64,000 nt of DNA from Microbacterium sp. Root166 (GCF_001427145.1 NZ_LMGL01000002.1:577442-641441), one strand, 5' to 3'. Positions 1 to 8,790 are shown, counted from the first letter of the stretch. A program made the numbers and translations. Notes: generated by a model from the sequence alone, not told the origin.

Positions 1-394
1 CGAGCGCTGCAGCGCCCGCCGCGACCTCGCTCATGACGCCGGCAAGACCCGGCCACGCCGGCGGGCTCGCCTGCTGGAGGTCGATCGTCCCCTCTGCGGC
101 CGCGGCACGACCCGGGTCGTGGCGTGCGAGGGCGAGGGTCACGCTGCCCGACCCCCGCAGGCTCGCGATGTGCCCGCTCTCTCGCAGGCTTCGGTAGGCC
201 GCGGCAACGGTGCTGCGGCTCAGCTGCAGCGAGGCCGCCAGTTCGCGCTCGGCCGGCAGGGTGGTGCGCGGCGCGAGCCGATTGTCCAGGCAGAGCAGGC
301 GGATGCCGTCGGCCAGCGCCTCGTAGGCGGGTTCGCGCGTGCGCCACCCGCCGAGGGAGGAGGCAAGCGCGCGTGCTGAGATCCGGGAGTCCAC
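1..394 (-). CDS. GntR/MocR-type transcriptional regulator, C-terminally cut by the window edge
   Basis: The first 131 residues of a reverse-strand protein that runs off the left edge. Residues about 20-85 form a GntR winged helix-turn-helix, with EALADGIRLLCLDNRLAPRT, LPAERELAASLQLSRSTVAA and SLRESGHIASLRGSGS blocks. The linker that follows (ASPPAWPGLAGVM) is what MocR regulators have ahead of a PLP aminotransferase-like domain; that domain is outside the window, so the MocR assignment is inferred. The GTG start at 394 is chosen because it opens the wHTH frame; a TACGGT hexamer at 401-406 ends 6 nt before it, suggesting a leaderless transcript. It is divergent from a YczE gene, a pairing often seen for MocR regulators. 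Confidence 0.8.
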   Translation of the reverse strand, partial: MDSRISARALASSLGGWRTREPAYEALADGIRLLCLDNRLAPRTTLPAERELAASLQLSRSTVAAAYRSLRESGHIASLRGSGSVTLALARHDPGRAAAAEGTIDLQQASPPAWPGLAGVMSEVAAGAAAL

Positions 395-456
395 GGTGCC
401 ACCGTATCGCGATTGGACTGGCGCATCGATGCCAATTTTGAGATTGGATAGAGCCC
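395..456. promoter_or_regulatory. Divergent mocR/yczE control region with GATTGGA repeats
   Basis: A 62-bp intergenic region between divergent genes. It holds two direct copies of GATTGGA (411-417 and 442-448, 31 bp apart, about three helical turns) and an inverted CCAAT at 432-436 facing ATTGG at 412-416. MocR/GntR regulators commonly bind direct or inverted repeats between themselves and their divergent target, so this is a plausible operator. No binding evidence exists beyond the repeat pattern. Confidence 0.5.
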
Positions 457-1113
457 ATGACTCGTCGCGTGATCCAACTGCTGGTCGGACTGTTCCTCTA
501 CGGTTTCGGCTGCGCGATGACGATCGAGGCCGGACTCGGCGTCGACCCCTGGACGGTCCTGGCCGAGGGCATCTCCCTTCGCACCGGAATCGGGATCGGC
601 TGGGTCACGAACATCCTCGGCTTCTTCGTCCTGCTGCTGTGGATCCCGCTGCGCCAGAAGCCCGGCGTCGGCACCATCGCGAACATCGCCCTCGTGGGCA
701 CCAGCATGCAGTTCGCCCTCTGGGTCCTGCCGACCGCCGTGGGGCCGGTCGCGCAGTTCGCCGAGCTCCTGGGCGGGATCGTCGTCGTGGCGATCGCATC
801 CGGCCTCTACATCGGAGCGCACTTCGGGCCCGGACCGCGCGATGGGCTCATGACGGGCATGCACGCCCGCCTGGGCTGGCCGATCTGGACGTGCCGCGCG
901 CTCGTCGAGCTCTCGGTCCTCGGCATCGGCTGGCTTCTCGGGGGCACGGTCGGCATCGGGACGGTGCTGTTCGCGTTCCTCATCGGCCCGCTGGTGCACG
1001 TGGCGCTGCCGTTGCTCGACACACGCCGCCCCCGCACCGCCGCAGTCGCGCCGGATCAGCCGGCCGGTCACGACCGGAAGGAGCCGGCGCCGGGCGACGC
1101 CGCCCGGCGCTGA
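457..1113 (+). CDS. yczE: YczE/YitT-like integral membrane protein
   Basis: A 218-aa protein with about five hydrophobic segments. The N-terminal block (LLVGLFLYGFGCAMTIEAGL then GVDPWTVLAEGI) and the central GPGPRDGLMTG motif are typical of the YczE family, whose molecular function is not known. The last about 35 residues are polar and Pro/Arg-rich, probably cytoplasmic. ATG at 457 is the first start in frame after the repeat region; the Shine-Dalgarno is weak. The divergent MocR-type regulator suggests that it controls this gene, possibly in response to a vitamin B6 or amino-compound ligand; that is inference from the family pairing. Confidence 0.8.
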   Translation: MTRRVIQLLVGLFLYGFGCAMTIEAGLGVDPWTVLAEGISLRTGIGIGWVTNILGFFVLLLWIPLRQKPGVGTIANIALVGTSMQFALWVLPTAVGPVAQFAELLGGIVVVAIASGLYIGAHFGPGPRDGLMTGMHARLGWPIWTCRALVELSVLGIGWLLGGTVGIGTVLFAFLIGPLVHVALPLLDTRRPRTAAVAPDQPAGHDRKEPAPGDAARR

Positions 1114-1132
1114 CCCGGACCGCAGCCTGGCG

Positions 1133-1345
1133 TCAGTGCTCGCGGAACTGCGGCCAATCGCTGCCGGGGGTCATCCGCGAATGCAGTGCGCTCTTGGCCA
1201 CTTCCATCGTCGGATACGTTCCGGCCGTGGTGTCGGCACCGGCCATCGTGACCGTGTAGCCGTCCTCGTCCTTGCGTATGCTCCCGACGACCCCCGAGGG
1301 CCCGTAGGCCACCCACAGGGTGTGATGCGTCTCCGTGGTGCTCAT
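1133..1345 (-). CDS. Small conserved actinobacterial protein of unknown function (70 aa)
   Basis: A 70-aa acidic/polar protein beginning MSTTETHHTLWVAYGPSG with no signal peptide, membrane segment or cysteine. The C-terminal half (GTYPTMEVAKSALHSRMTPG then SDWPQFREH) reads like a short domain found in single-copy small proteins of Microbacteriaceae. The frame is open for 34 further codons upstream, but ATG at 1345 is chosen because a strong GAAAGGAG Shine-Dalgarno (plus positions 1353-1360) sits at proper spacing. It converges with yczE, 19 bp apart. I do not recognise a function. Confidence 0.7.
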   Translation of the reverse strand: MSTTETHHTLWVAYGPSGVVGSIRKDEDGYTVTMAGADTTAGTYPTMEVAKSALHSRMTPGSDWPQFREH

Positions 1346-1408
1346 GGAAGAACTCCTTTCGATGCGTCTCGGGCCGACGCTACGCCGTGACGGTGCGATG
1401 CGCCACCG

Positions 1409-1437
1409 TTCGACCTGGCGTGGCGGGAACCGATACT
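1409..1437 (+). promoter_or_regulatory. Candidate promoter of tRNA-Arg(TCT)
   Basis: TTCGAC at 1409-1414 and GATACT at 1432-1437 are separated by exactly 17 bp and end 14 bp before the mature tRNA. This fits a housekeeping sigma promoter for the tRNA. It is a pattern match only. Confidence 0.5.
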
Positions 1438-1451
1438 CTGGCATCACCTTT

Positions 1452-1524
1452 CCCTCCGTAGCTCAGGGGACAGAGCGAGCGGTTTCTACCCGCAAGGTCG
1501 GGGGTTCGAATCCTCCCGGAGGGG
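1452..1524 (+). tRNA. tRNA-Arg (anticodon TCT)
   Basis: A 73-nt cloverleaf: acceptor stem CCCTCCG/CGGAGGG, D-stem GCTC/GAGC, anticodon loop TTTCTAC (U33, anticodon TCT, A37), TTCGAAT T-loop and discriminator G. CCA is not encoded. Position 27:43 is an A-A mismatch at the top of the anticodon stem; the other four pairs are Watson-Crick. It reads the rare AGA codon in this GC-rich genome. Confidence 0.95.
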
Positions 1525-1588
1525 CTGTTCGTGCTCGCCTTCACGGCGCTGGGCGCTGGGCGTCGGGGCCTGTCAATAGGATGGAGCC

Positions 1589-2215
1589 ATGGTGGGGGCT
1601 ATGGAGAACGACCGGCTTGTCTGGATCGACTGCGAGATGACGGGGCTCGACCTCGCCGTCGACGAACTCGTCGAGATCGCCATCGTCGTGACCGATTTCG
1701 ATCTGAGACCGCTTCACCCGGGCTTCCAGGTGGTCATCAAGCCGGACGCCTCGGCGCTGGCGAACATGAGCGAGTTCGTCACCAAGATGCACGAGAAGTC
1801 GGGTCTGATCGATGAGATCCCCCACGGCGTGAGCCTGGCGGATGCCGAGTTCCAGTCGCTCGAGTACATCCAGCGTTTCGTCCCCCTCGAGGGCAAGGCC
1901 CCACTGGCGGGGAACACCATCGGCACCGACCGTATGTTCCTGGCCAAGTACATGCCGCGGGTGGACCACTGGCTCCACTACCGCAACGTCGACGTGTCGA
2001 GCATCAAGGAGCTCTCCCGGCGCTGGTACCCGCGTGCCTACATCCATGCGCCCGCGAAGGACGGCGGCCACCGGGCGCTGGCCGACATCCTCGAATCGAT
2101 CCGCGAACTGGCCTACTACCGCCAGGCCGTCTTCGTACCCGAGCCGGGTCCGACCAGTGACGGAGCACGCGCGGCGGCGGCCTCGGCGGTGTCGCAGTTC
2201 GCCCCAGAGATGTGA
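1589..2215 (+). CDS. orn: Oligoribonuclease, DEDDh 3'-5' exoribonuclease
   Basis: A 208-aa cytoplasmic enzyme that degrades short oligoribonucleotides (and pGpG in organisms that use cyclic di-GMP) to mononucleotides. DEDD motifs are in order: VWIDCEMTGLD near residues 11-21 (first Asp and Glu), GNTIGTDRMFL near 108-118, and HRALADILESI near 160-170 giving the catalytic His and last Asp. It is slightly longer than the usual about 180 aa because of an Ala-rich tail. ATG at 1589 follows GGAGCC, which could be a Shine-Dalgarno, and TAGGAT at 1577-1582, a -10-like hexamer 6 nt from the start; a second ATG at 1601 is possible. It lies between two tRNA genes. Confidence 0.95.
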   Translation: MVGAMENDRLVWIDCEMTGLDLAVDELVEIAIVVTDFDLRPLHPGFQVVIKPDASALANMSEFVTKMHEKSGLIDEIPHGVSLADAEFQSLEYIQRFVPLEGKAPLAGNTIGTDRMFLAKYMPRVDHWLHYRNVDVSSIKELSRRWYPRAYIHAPAKDGGHRALADILESIRELAYYRQAVFVPEPGPTSDGARAAAASAVSQFAPEM

Positions 2216-2251
2216 GAGAATCTTCTGGTTGCCCGCTCAGGCGGGAGACAT

Positions 2252-2328
2252 GGTGGGTATAGCTCAGTTGGTAGAGCGCGGCCTTGTGGTGGCCGATGTC
2301 GCGGGTTCGAGCCCCGTTACTCACCCCA
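2252..2328 (+). tRNA. tRNA-His (anticodon GTG)
   Basis: The cloverleaf has the histidine identity pair G-1 (2252) and C73 (2325), acceptor stem GTGGGTA/TACTCAC with one G-T wobble, D-stem GCTC, anticodon loop with GTG and the GGTTCGAGC T-arm. CCA is encoded at 2326-2328, unlike the tRNA-Arg upstream. Confidence 0.95.
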
Positions 2329-2389
2329 AGCACAGCGCCCCGCATTCGCGGGGACGCGGGCATCGCACGCAGGCGTCGATCGAGGCATC

Positions 2390-2740
2390 ATGATGGAGAT
2401 GGATGCCGAGACGTTCGAGCAGCTCGTCATCGACGAGCTCGATCTCCTCCCCGACGACATGGTCGACGGGCTCGACAACATCGTGTTCGTCGTCGAGGAC
2501 CGGCCCGAGGACGGCAGCCTTGACCTGCTCGGCCTCTACGACGGCTGGGCTCTGACCGAACGGGATCGCTACGGGGTCGGAGAGCTTCCCGACCGCATCA
2601 TCGTCTACCGCGAGTCGCACCTGGCGGTATGCGAGAGCCTCGACGAGCTCAGGGACGAGCTCCACACGACGCTCGTCCACGAGATCGCACACTTCTACGG
2701 CATCGACGACGACCGCCTCCACGAGCTGGGGTGGGCATGA
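2390..2740 (+). CDS. Zincin-like metallopeptidase family protein
   Basis: A 116-aa acidic protein of a minigluzincin-like family common in actinobacteria. The signature is HEIAHFYGIDDDRLHELGW near residues 96-114, giving HExxH plus a downstream Asp/Glu for metal binding. No signal peptide is present, so it acts in the cytoplasm; substrates are unknown. Two adjacent ATG codons at 2390 and 2393 are possible starts. It overlaps clpS by 4 nt (ATGA) and begins a three-gene operon with clpS and DUF2017. Confidence 0.85.
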   Translation: MMEMDAETFEQLVIDELDLLPDDMVDGLDNIVFVVEDRPEDGSLDLLGLYDGWALTERDRYGVGELPDRIIVYRESHLAVCESLDELRDELHTTLVHEIAHFYGIDDDRLHELGWA

Positions 2741-3036
2741 TGGTGGTCGCCCTGCCCGATCTGGACCAAGACGTCGAGCTCCGCGAGGGAGCCGATCCGG
2801 ACCTTCCCTGGCAGACGGTGGTGTGGGACGACCCGGTCAACCTCATGAGCTACGTCACCCACGTCTTCCGCGAGTACTTCGGATTTCCGCGGGAGCGCGC
2901 GGAGGCGCTGATGCTGGCCGTCCACCACGAGGGCCACGCCGTCGTCGCGGAGGGCGCCCGGGAGCAGATGGAGCTCCACACCCGCGCGATGCACGACTAC
3001 GGGCTCTGGGCGACGGTGCGACGGGCGCCGACATGA
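2737..3036 (+). CDS. clpS: ATP-dependent Clp protease adaptor ClpS
   Basis: A 99-aa adaptor that delivers N-degron substrates to ClpC/ClpA. The core WDDPVNLMSYVTHVFREYFG (residues about 30-49), RERAEALMLAVHHEGHAVV and C-terminal MELHTRAMHDYGLWAT match ClpS, including the N-terminal extension that contacts the Clp ATPase. The start is the ATG overlapping the previous stop (ATGA), indicating translational coupling; a second ATG follows directly. It is followed by DUF2017 with another ATGA overlap, a conserved actinobacterial arrangement. Confidence 0.95.
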   Translation: MMVVALPDLDQDVELREGADPDLPWQTVVWDDPVNLMSYVTHVFREYFGFPRERAEALMLAVHHEGHAVVAEGAREQMELHTRAMHDYGLWATVRRAPT

Positions 3037-3518
3037 ACCGCGAGGTCGTCCTCGAGATCACGCGCCTCGAGGCTGCGCATCTCGCGGGGCTCGCCGGGCA
3101 GTTCGCCGAGCTCGTCGACGATGCCGCGTCCGGCGATGACCCGGCGATCGACCGTCTCGTGCCCGCCGCGTACGAGGACTCCGACGCCGCGCAGGAGTTC
3201 CGCGACCTGACCGAGCGCGAGCTCCTCGGACGCCGTGCCGACGACGCGGCCCTCGTCCTCGCCTCGCTCGAACCCGCCGCACGGCTCCCCGACGATCCGG
3301 AGGAGTCGTTGCTCCTCGAAAAGGTCGAGCTGCGCCTGGACGCGGACGTCGCTCAGGCGTGGCTGCGCACGCTCGCGGCAGTCCGCCTGGTCCTCGCCAC
3401 ACGCCTCGGGATCACCGAGACCGACGACCACGATCCCGCGGACGCCCGTTTCGGGATCTACGACTGGCTGGGCTACCGGCTCGACGGACTGGTCTCGGCA
3501 CTCGACACCGACGACTGA
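3033..3518 (+). CDS. DUF2017 family protein
   Basis: A 161-aa soluble, acidic, mostly helical protein without signal peptide or membrane segment. It begins MNREVVLEITRLEAAHLAGL and ends in GIYDWLGYRLDGLVSALDTD, matching the DUF2017 family encoded next to clpS in many actinobacteria. The start overlaps the clpS stop (ATGA). Function is unknown; the conserved linkage suggests a role with ClpS-dependent proteolysis, which is inference only. Confidence 0.85.
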   Translation: MNREVVLEITRLEAAHLAGLAGQFAELVDDAASGDDPAIDRLVPAAYEDSDAAQEFRDLTERELLGRRADDAALVLASLEPAARLPDDPEESLLLEKVELRLDADVAQAWLRTLAAVRLVLATRLGITETDDHDPADARFGIYDWLGYRLDGLVSALDTDD

Positions 3519-3525
3519 GGCGCGC

Positions 3526-4119
3526 TCAGGGAACCACGAACGCGTGGGTGGCCTGGAGGACGGGCTGGTCTCGGGCGACGTGCTGGTCCTCCTGTCGTGC
3601 CCAGCGATCCCAATGCGGCCGGTACGTCTCGCCGTCACGGGCGAGCGCACGCTGCCGGCGCGATGCGGCGGGCGAGTCGAGCCAGACCCGTACATCTCCG
3701 AGGCCCTGCGTCGCCGGGGTCAGCAGTCCCGACCCTTCCACCACCAGGGGAAGCGACGGATCCACCGCATGAGCCTCCGCCGGCGCCGACTCCTCCCAGT
3801 CCCAGCGCTGCCACACCCCCATCAGGCCCCGGGCGTGCGGGACGAGGATCTGCTCACGCGCGAGTCCGACGCCGCCGTCCAGGCCGTCCCACCCGGGATA
3901 CAGCGAGTCGAGCGCAACAAGCTGCACCCGGCCGGCGAGCGGCCAGCGTGCGATCAGCATGCGAGCGAGGGAGGACTTTCCCGCACCGCTGCGGCCGTCG
4001 ATGAGAACGACCGGATTCACCGCTCCGAGGTCCGTGATCGCACCGATGACTCTCGACGCAGCGGCGTCGAGAGCGAGTGCGACCGGATCGGAGCTACTTC
4101 TTGAGCGCTCGGATGACAC
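3526..4119 (-). CDS. P-loop NTPase, uridine kinase-like
   Basis: A 197-aa P-loop protein. Walker A is GRSGAGKS (residues 42-49) after a VVLIDG strand; a hydrophobic strand LPLVVEGSGLL gives a Walker-B-like element; the tail carries an Arg-rich lid (SRRQRALARDGETYRPHWD). This resembles the uridine/phosphoribulokinase-like fold, but the substrate cannot be assigned. The GTG at 4119 is the only sensible start near the fold and overlaps the upstream gene by 26 bp; no clear Shine-Dalgarno is seen, so translation is probably coupled. It converges with DUF2017 7 bp away. Confidence 0.7.
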   Translation of the reverse strand: MSSERSRSSSDPVALALDAAASRVIGAITDLGAVNPVVLIDGRSGAGKSSLARMLIARWPLAGRVQLVALDSLYPGWDGLDGGVGLAREQILVPHARGLMGVWQRWDWEESAPAEAHAVDPSLPLVVEGSGLLTPATQGLGDVRVWLDSPAASRRQRALARDGETYRPHWDRWARQEDQHVARDQPVLQATHAFVVP

Positions 4120-4414
4120 GGCTGAGCGCGCGACCGGCGAAGAAGACGAAGGGGATCGCGACGGCGACGAGAGAGACCAGGTTCGGCTCGAACCGGAGGT
4201 CGTCGCCCTTGCGGATGTACGCGCCGAGCGGCACCGTCCAGCCGCCGCCTCCACCGCCGCCATTCCCGGCCTCATCGGAGCCGCCGCCGAAGCCGGACCA
4301 CGTGATCGCGACGGGGATCAGGCGGACGCCGTCGACATCCTGCTGCTCACCGTAGGCGCTCGTCACGCCGAAGGATGCGGACTGCTTGCCGAGCTCGAGT
4401 GCGATGTTGGGCAT
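4094..4414 (-). CDS. GerW/YtfJ-like small membrane-anchored protein
   Basis: A 106-aa protein. The N-terminal half (FGVTSAYGEQQDVDGVRLIP then VAITWSGFGGGSDE) and a Gly-rich run, followed by VPLGAYIRKGDDLRFEPN, resemble the GerW/YtfJ domain. The C-terminal 25 residues form one hydrophobic helix ending in basic residues (RALSRVIRALKK), a likely tail anchor. The function of the family outside sporulating bacteria is unknown. TAGCGT at 4421-4426 ends 6 nt before the ATG, so the transcript may be leaderless, although GGAG also precedes the start. Overlaps the P-loop gene downstream. Confidence 0.7.
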   Translation of the reverse strand: MPNIALELGKQSASFGVTSAYGEQQDVDGVRLIPVAITWSGFGGGSDEAGNGGGGGGGWTVPLGAYIRKGDDLRFEPNLVSLVAVAIPFVFFAGRALSRVIRALKK

Positions 4415-4446
4415 GGCTCCACGCTACCCGCCATGCGCGCCCGCTG

Positions 4447-5712
4447 TCAGCCCTGATCGAGCTTGGGTGGCGGCGGGCTCGACGGGATCGACCCGCCACC
4501 TCGCGAACGGCCGAGCAGCGTCGCGCGCGTCACCGCGCCGCGACCGAACTTGGCGGCCGCTCCGTCGAGGGCGTCCTCGATGCGGCGCCACTCCCGGTCG
4601 TCGTCCCACAGTGCCAGCGGCGCAGAGCCGGTCTCACGCAGCTTCTCGGCGCGCACGCCGATCAGCCGGACCGGAAGCCGGCGCTCGAGCGAGGCGAACA
4701 GCTCGTGCGCGGCATCCCCGATCCGCTGTCCGACCGCGGTGGGCTCGGGAAGCGTCTGCGACCGTGAGACGGTGGTGAAGTCGGCGAATCGCACCTTGAT
4801 CGCGATGGTGGTGGCCTCCCACCCGCCCGCGCGAAGGCGCGCGCCGACGCGGTCCGCGAGACGCCGCAGCTCCGAACGCAGGATCGCAGGGTCAGTGATG
4901 TCCTCGTGGAACGTCTCTTCGTGGCCGACGCTCTTCTCGACCCGGTGGGTGTCGACCTGTCGGGGATCCACCCCGCGCGCGAGATGCCAGACACGCTCCC
5001 CCATCGCCGGCCCGAGCGCACGGTCGAGCACCTCGCGCGGGATGTCGAGAACGTCGGCGACGGTGTGGATGCCGCGTCCCTCGAGTGCCTCGGACGCCTT
5101 GGGCCCGACGCCCCAGAGCGCGCGGACCGACCGTGGAGCCAGGAAGGCGGCGGTGTCGGCCTCGGCGACGATCAGCAGCCCGTCAGGCTTGCTGATGGTC
5201 GACGCCATCTTCGCGACGTGCTTCGTCGCGGCGACGCCGATGCTGCACGGCAGCCCGGTCTCGGCCAGGACGCGCGCTCGCAGATCACGGGCGATGACAC
5301 CGGGACTCCCCCACAGCCGCCGCACCCCGCGCACATCGAGGAAGGCCTCGTCGATCGACAGCGGCTCGACCAGCGGGGTGACGTCACGGAAGATGCGCAT
5401 CACCTGCCCGGAGAGCTCGAGGTAGCGGTCGAAGTGCGGCAGCACGACGATGGCGGCCGGGCACAGCCTCAGCGCCTGCCCGACCGGCATGGCCGAGCGC
5501 ACGCCGAACCGGCGAGCCTCGTACGACGCGCTCGAGACGACCGACCTGCTCTCGGGCGCGCCGATGATGATCGGCTTCCCGCGAAGCGACGGATCATCGA
5601 GCTGCTCGACCGACGCGTAGAACGCGTCCATGTCGACATGCAGGATGCCGGCGCCGGTGTCGTCCGCGCCGTCGGCGGAGACGATGCGTCCCGTGCCGTC
5701 GCCGCGTCCCAT
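4447..5712 (-). CDS. dinB: DNA polymerase IV (Y-family translesion polymerase)
   Basis: A 421-aa Y-family polymerase. Palm residues are D27 in HVDMDAFYASVEQ and D121/E122 in SIDEAFLDV; the thumb helix-hairpin-helix is WGVGPKASEALEGRGIHTVA, and the little-finger domain follows (EETFHEDITDP through VRFADFTTVSR). It lacks an obvious C-terminal beta-clamp pentapeptide, ending in a Pro-rich tail. It performs error-prone bypass and extension at stalled forks. CAGAAT at 5719-5724 ends 6 nt before the ATG and no Shine-Dalgarno is present, so a leaderless mRNA is likely. It sits 41 bp downstream of gatB. Confidence 0.95.
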   Translation of the reverse strand: MGRGDGTGRIVSADGADDTGAGILHVDMDAFYASVEQLDDPSLRGKPIIIGAPESRSVVSSASYEARRFGVRSAMPVGQALRLCPAAIVVLPHFDRYLELSGQVMRIFRDVTPLVEPLSIDEAFLDVRGVRRLWGSPGVIARDLRARVLAETGLPCSIGVAATKHVAKMASTISKPDGLLIVAEADTAAFLAPRSVRALWGVGPKASEALEGRGIHTVADVLDIPREVLDRALGPAMGERVWHLARGVDPRQVDTHRVEKSVGHEETFHEDITDPAILRSELRRLADRVGARLRAGGWEATTIAIKVRFADFTTVSRSQTLPEPTAVGQRIGDAAHELFASLERRLPVRLIGVRAEKLRETGSAPLALWDDDREWRRIEDALDGAAAKFGRGAVTRATLLGRSRGGGSIPSSPPPPKLDQG

Positions 5713-5753
5713 GATCCGATTCTGCCTGCAGCCTCCGACGTCGGCGGGTCGGG

Positions 5754-7271
5754 TCAGGACGCCGAGGCGCGCTCCAGCACGAGCTCGCGCACGCGTGCCG
5801 CGTCGGCCTGGCCCTTCATGGCCTTCATGACGGCGCCGATGACGGCGCCGGCGGCCTGCACCTTGCCGTCGCGGATCTTGGCGAGGACGTCCGGCTGCGA
5901 AGCGAGCGCCTCGTCGATCGCGGCGATCAGGGCACCGTCATCCGAGACGACGGCCAGTCCGCGGGCGTCCACGACCTGCTGCGGCGTTCCTTCGCCCGCG
6001 ACGACTCCCTCGAGCACCTGGCGCGCGAGCTTGTCGTTGAGCGCACCGGAGTCGACGAGACCCTGCAGCGCGGCGACGTCCGCCGGGGTCGCGAGGTCGG
6101 ACGCCTCACGGCCCTGCACATTCGCGATGCGGGTCAGCTCGCCCGTCCACCACTTGCGTGCGGCCGCGGGTGCGGCGCCGGCGGCCACGGTCGCCTCGAC
6201 CTCGGCGAGGAGGCCGCCGTTGACGACGTCCTGGAACTCGAGGTCGGTGAACCCCCAGCCGGCCTTGAGCCGCCGACGGCGTTCCGCCGGGGGCTCCGGA
6301 AGGGCGGCGCGCAGCTCTTCGATGAGGTCGAGAGCAGGCGCGACGGGCAGGAGGTCGGGCTCGGGGAAGTAGCGGTAGTCGTCGGCATCGGACTTCGGAC
6401 GGCCCGGCGACGTGGTGCCGGTGTCCTCGTGCCAGTGACGGGTCTCCTGGATGATCGTGCCGCCGGCAGCGAGGATGGCCGCCTGACGCTGGATCTCGTA
6501 GCGCACCGCGCGCTCGACCGACCGCATCGAGTTCACGTTCTTCGTCTCGGTGCGCGTGCCGAGCTTCTCCTGGCCGCGCGGGCGCAGCGAGACGTTCGCA
6601 TCGCAGCGGAGGTTGCCCCGCTCCATGCGCGCTTCGGAGATGCCGAGCGAGAGCACGATGTCGCGGATCGTCTGCACGTACGCCTTGGCGATCTCGGGCG
6701 CACGGTGCTCGGCGCCGAAGATGGGCTTCGTCACGATCTCCACCAGCGGCACGCCGGCGCGGTTGTAGTCGACGAGCGAGTACTCGGCGCCCTGGATGCG
6801 ACCGGTCGAGCCGCCGACGTGCGTCAGCTTGCCTGCATCCTCTTCCATGTGGGCCCGCTCGATCGGCACCGTAACGATCGATCCGTCCGAGAGCTCCACG
6901 TCGACGGAACCCTCGAAGGCGATCGGCTCGTCGTACTGCGAGATCTGGTAGTTCTTCCCGAGGTCCGGGTAGAAGTAGTTCTTCCGGGCGAACCGGCTGG
7001 AGGGCGCGATCGAGCAGCCGAGGGCGAGCCCGAGGCTGATCGAGAACTTCACGGCTTCGGCGTTGACCGTCGGAAGCGAGCCCGGCAGTCCCATGTCGAC
7101 CGGGGCGACCAGTGTGTTCGGCGCGGCGTCGTGGTTGTCCGAGTGCGCCGGGTTTGCGGCGCCGGAGAACATCTTCGTCTTGGTGTTGAGCTCGACGTGG
7201 ACCTCGAATCCGAGCACCGGCTCGAACTGCTCGAGTGCCTTGTCGAAGTCCATCAGCTTGTCCTTGGCCAT
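5754..7271 (-). CDS. gatB: Asp-tRNA(Asn)/Glu-tRNA(Gln) amidotransferase subunit B
   Basis: A 505-aa subunit of GatCAB. GatB activates the misacylated Glu- or Asp-tRNA by phosphorylation before amidation. The kinase-like cradle domain begins [43 protein letters not shown] and [12 protein letters not shown] are family blocks, and the helical plus YqeY-like tail domains follow ([25 protein letters not shown]). The frame is open upstream, but ATG at 7271 overlaps the gatA stop by one base (TGATG) and fits the family start. Confidence 0.96.
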   Translation of the reverse strand: MAKDKLMDFDKALEQFEPVLGFEVHVELNTKTKMFSGAANPAHSDNHDAAPNTLVAPVDMGLPGSLPTVNAEAVKFSISLGLALGCSIAPSSRFARKNYFYPDLGKNYQISQYDEPIAFEGSVDVELSDGSIVTVPIERAHMEEDAGKLTHVGGSTGRIQGAEYSLVDYNRAGVPLVEIVTKPIFGAEHRAPEIAKAYVQTIRDIVLSLGISEARMERGNLRCDANVSLRPRGQEKLGTRTETKNVNSMRSVERAVRYEIQRQAAILAAGGTIIQETRHWHEDTGTTSPGRPKSDADDYRYFPEPDLLPVAPALDLIEELRAALPEPPAERRRRLKAGWGFTDLEFQDVVNGGLLAEVEATVAAGAAPAAARKWWTGELTRIANVQGREASDLATPADVAALQGLVDSGALNDKLARQVLEGVVAGEGTPQQVVDARGLAVVSDDGALIAAIDEALASQPDVLAKIRDGKVQAAGAVIGAVMKAMKGQADAARVRELVLERASAS

Positions 7272-8782
7272 CAGCGTGCCCCTCCGAGGATCGGAGCGCG
7301 CTCGAGCAGCGGCGCACCCCACGAGTCGACCAGCACGGCTTCCAGCGCGGCGCCCACCCGGTACAGCCGAGCGTCCTGACGTGCGGGCGCGAGGAACTGG
7401 ATGCCGACCGGCAGACCGTCCTCTTCGGCAAGACCCGACGGGATCGAGATGCCGGGCACTCCCGCGAGGTTCGCGGGGATCGTCGTGACGTCGTTGAGAT
7501 ACATCTGCATCGGATCGTCGATCTTCTCCCCCAGCTTGAACGCCGTGGTCGGCGCGGAGGGGGTCGCGATGACGTCGACGGAACCGAACGCGGTGTCGAA
7601 GTCCTGCTGGATGAGCGTGCGCACCTTCTGTGCCGAGCCGTAATAGGCGTCGTAGTAGCCGGCGGACAGCGCGTACGTGCCGAGGATGATGCGGCGCTTG
7701 ACCTCGTCGCCGAAGCCCTGGTCGCGCGTCTTGGCCATCACGTCCTCGACGGTCCCGCCGGGCACGTCGACGCGCAGGCCGAAGCGCACCGAGTCGAACT
7801 TCGCAAGATTGCTGGATGCCTCGGCCGGGAGGATCAGGTAGTACGCGGCCACACCGTACTCGAAGTGGGGGGCGCTGACCTCGACGATCTCGGCGCCCTG
7901 CGCCTCCATCGCGGCCAGAGCCGCGCGGAACGACGAGGACACGCCCGGCTGGAAGCCGGCGTCCGGGAGCTCCTTGATGATGCCGACGCGAAGGCCCTTG
8001 AGCACATCGCCGCGGGCGCCCTCACGGGCGGCATCGGCGAAGGACGGCCACGCGTCCTGCAGCGACGTCGAGTCGTGCGGGTCGTGGCCGCCGATCACGT
8101 CGTGCAGCAGGCCGGCATCGAGCACCGTACGAGTGACCGGACCGACCTGGTCGAGGCTCGAGGCCAGCGCGATCGCGCCGTAGCGGCTGACGCCGCCGTA
8201 CGTCGGCTTGAGGCCGACCGTCCCGGTGACGTGCGCCGGCTGGCGGATCGAGCCGCCGGTGTCGGAGCCCAGCGCCAGCGGCGCCTCGAAGGAGGCCACC
8301 GCGGCAGCCGAGCCGCCGCCGGAGCCGCCGGGGATCCGGTCGAGGTCCCACGGGTTGCGGGTCGGGCCGTAGGCCGAGTGCTCGGTGGAGGAGCCCATCG
8401 CGAACTCGTCCATGTTCGTCTTGCCCAGCGGCACCAGGCCGGCGGCACGGGAGCGCGCCACCACGGTGGCGTCGTAGGGCGACACGTACCCCTCGAGGAT
8501 CTTCGATCCGCTCGTGGACGGCATGTCGGTGGTGACCAGGACGTCCTTGATCGCCAGCGGCACACCGGCGAGCGGGCCGAGCCGGTCGCCGGCCGCGCGG
8601 CGGCGGTCGATCTCGGCGGCGACGTCGAGGGCGTGATCGCTCACGTGAAGGAACGCGTGGACGTCGCCGTCGACGGCGGCGATGCGGTCCAGGTGGGCCT
8701 GCGTGGCCTCGACGCTGGAGACCTCGCCGGCGGTGAGCTTGTCTGCGAGCGCGGCGGCGCTCAGCTTCGTGAGATCGGTCAC
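7271..8782 (-). CDS. gatA: Asp-tRNA(Asn)/Glu-tRNA(Gln) amidotransferase subunit A
   Basis: A 503-aa amidase-signature enzyme that releases ammonia from glutamine for tRNA-dependent amidation. The catalytic Lys lies in [12 protein letters not shown], and the cis-Ser and nucleophile Ser in [13 protein letters not shown] and [14 protein letters not shown]. The C-terminal region [20 protein letters not shown] is also characteristic. It is the second gene of gatC-gatA-gatB, starting 8 nt after gatC. Confidence 0.97.
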   Translation of the reverse strand: MTDLTKLSAAALADKLTAGEVSSVEATQAHLDRIAAVDGDVHAFLHVSDHALDVAAEIDRRRAAGDRLGPLAGVPLAIKDVLVTTDMPSTSGSKILEGYVSPYDATVVARSRAAGLVPLGKTNMDEFAMGSSTEHSAYGPTRNPWDLDRIPGGSGGGSAAAVASFEAPLALGSDTGGSIRQPAHVTGTVGLKPTYGGVSRYGAIALASSLDQVGPVTRTVLDAGLLHDVIGGHDPHDSTSLQDAWPSFADAAREGARGDVLKGLRVGIIKELPDAGFQPGVSSSFRAALAAMEAQGAEIVEVSAPHFEYGVAAYYLILPAEASSNLAKFDSVRFGLRVDVPGGTVEDVMAKTRDQGFGDEVKRRIILGTYALSAGYYDAYYGSAQKVRTLIQQDFDTAFGSVDVIATPSAPTTAFKLGEKIDDPMQMYLNDVTTIPANLAGVPGISIPSGLAEEDGLPVGIQFLAPARQDARLYRVGAALEAVLVDSWGAPLLERAPILGGAR

Positions 8783-8790
8783 GGGGGTCC

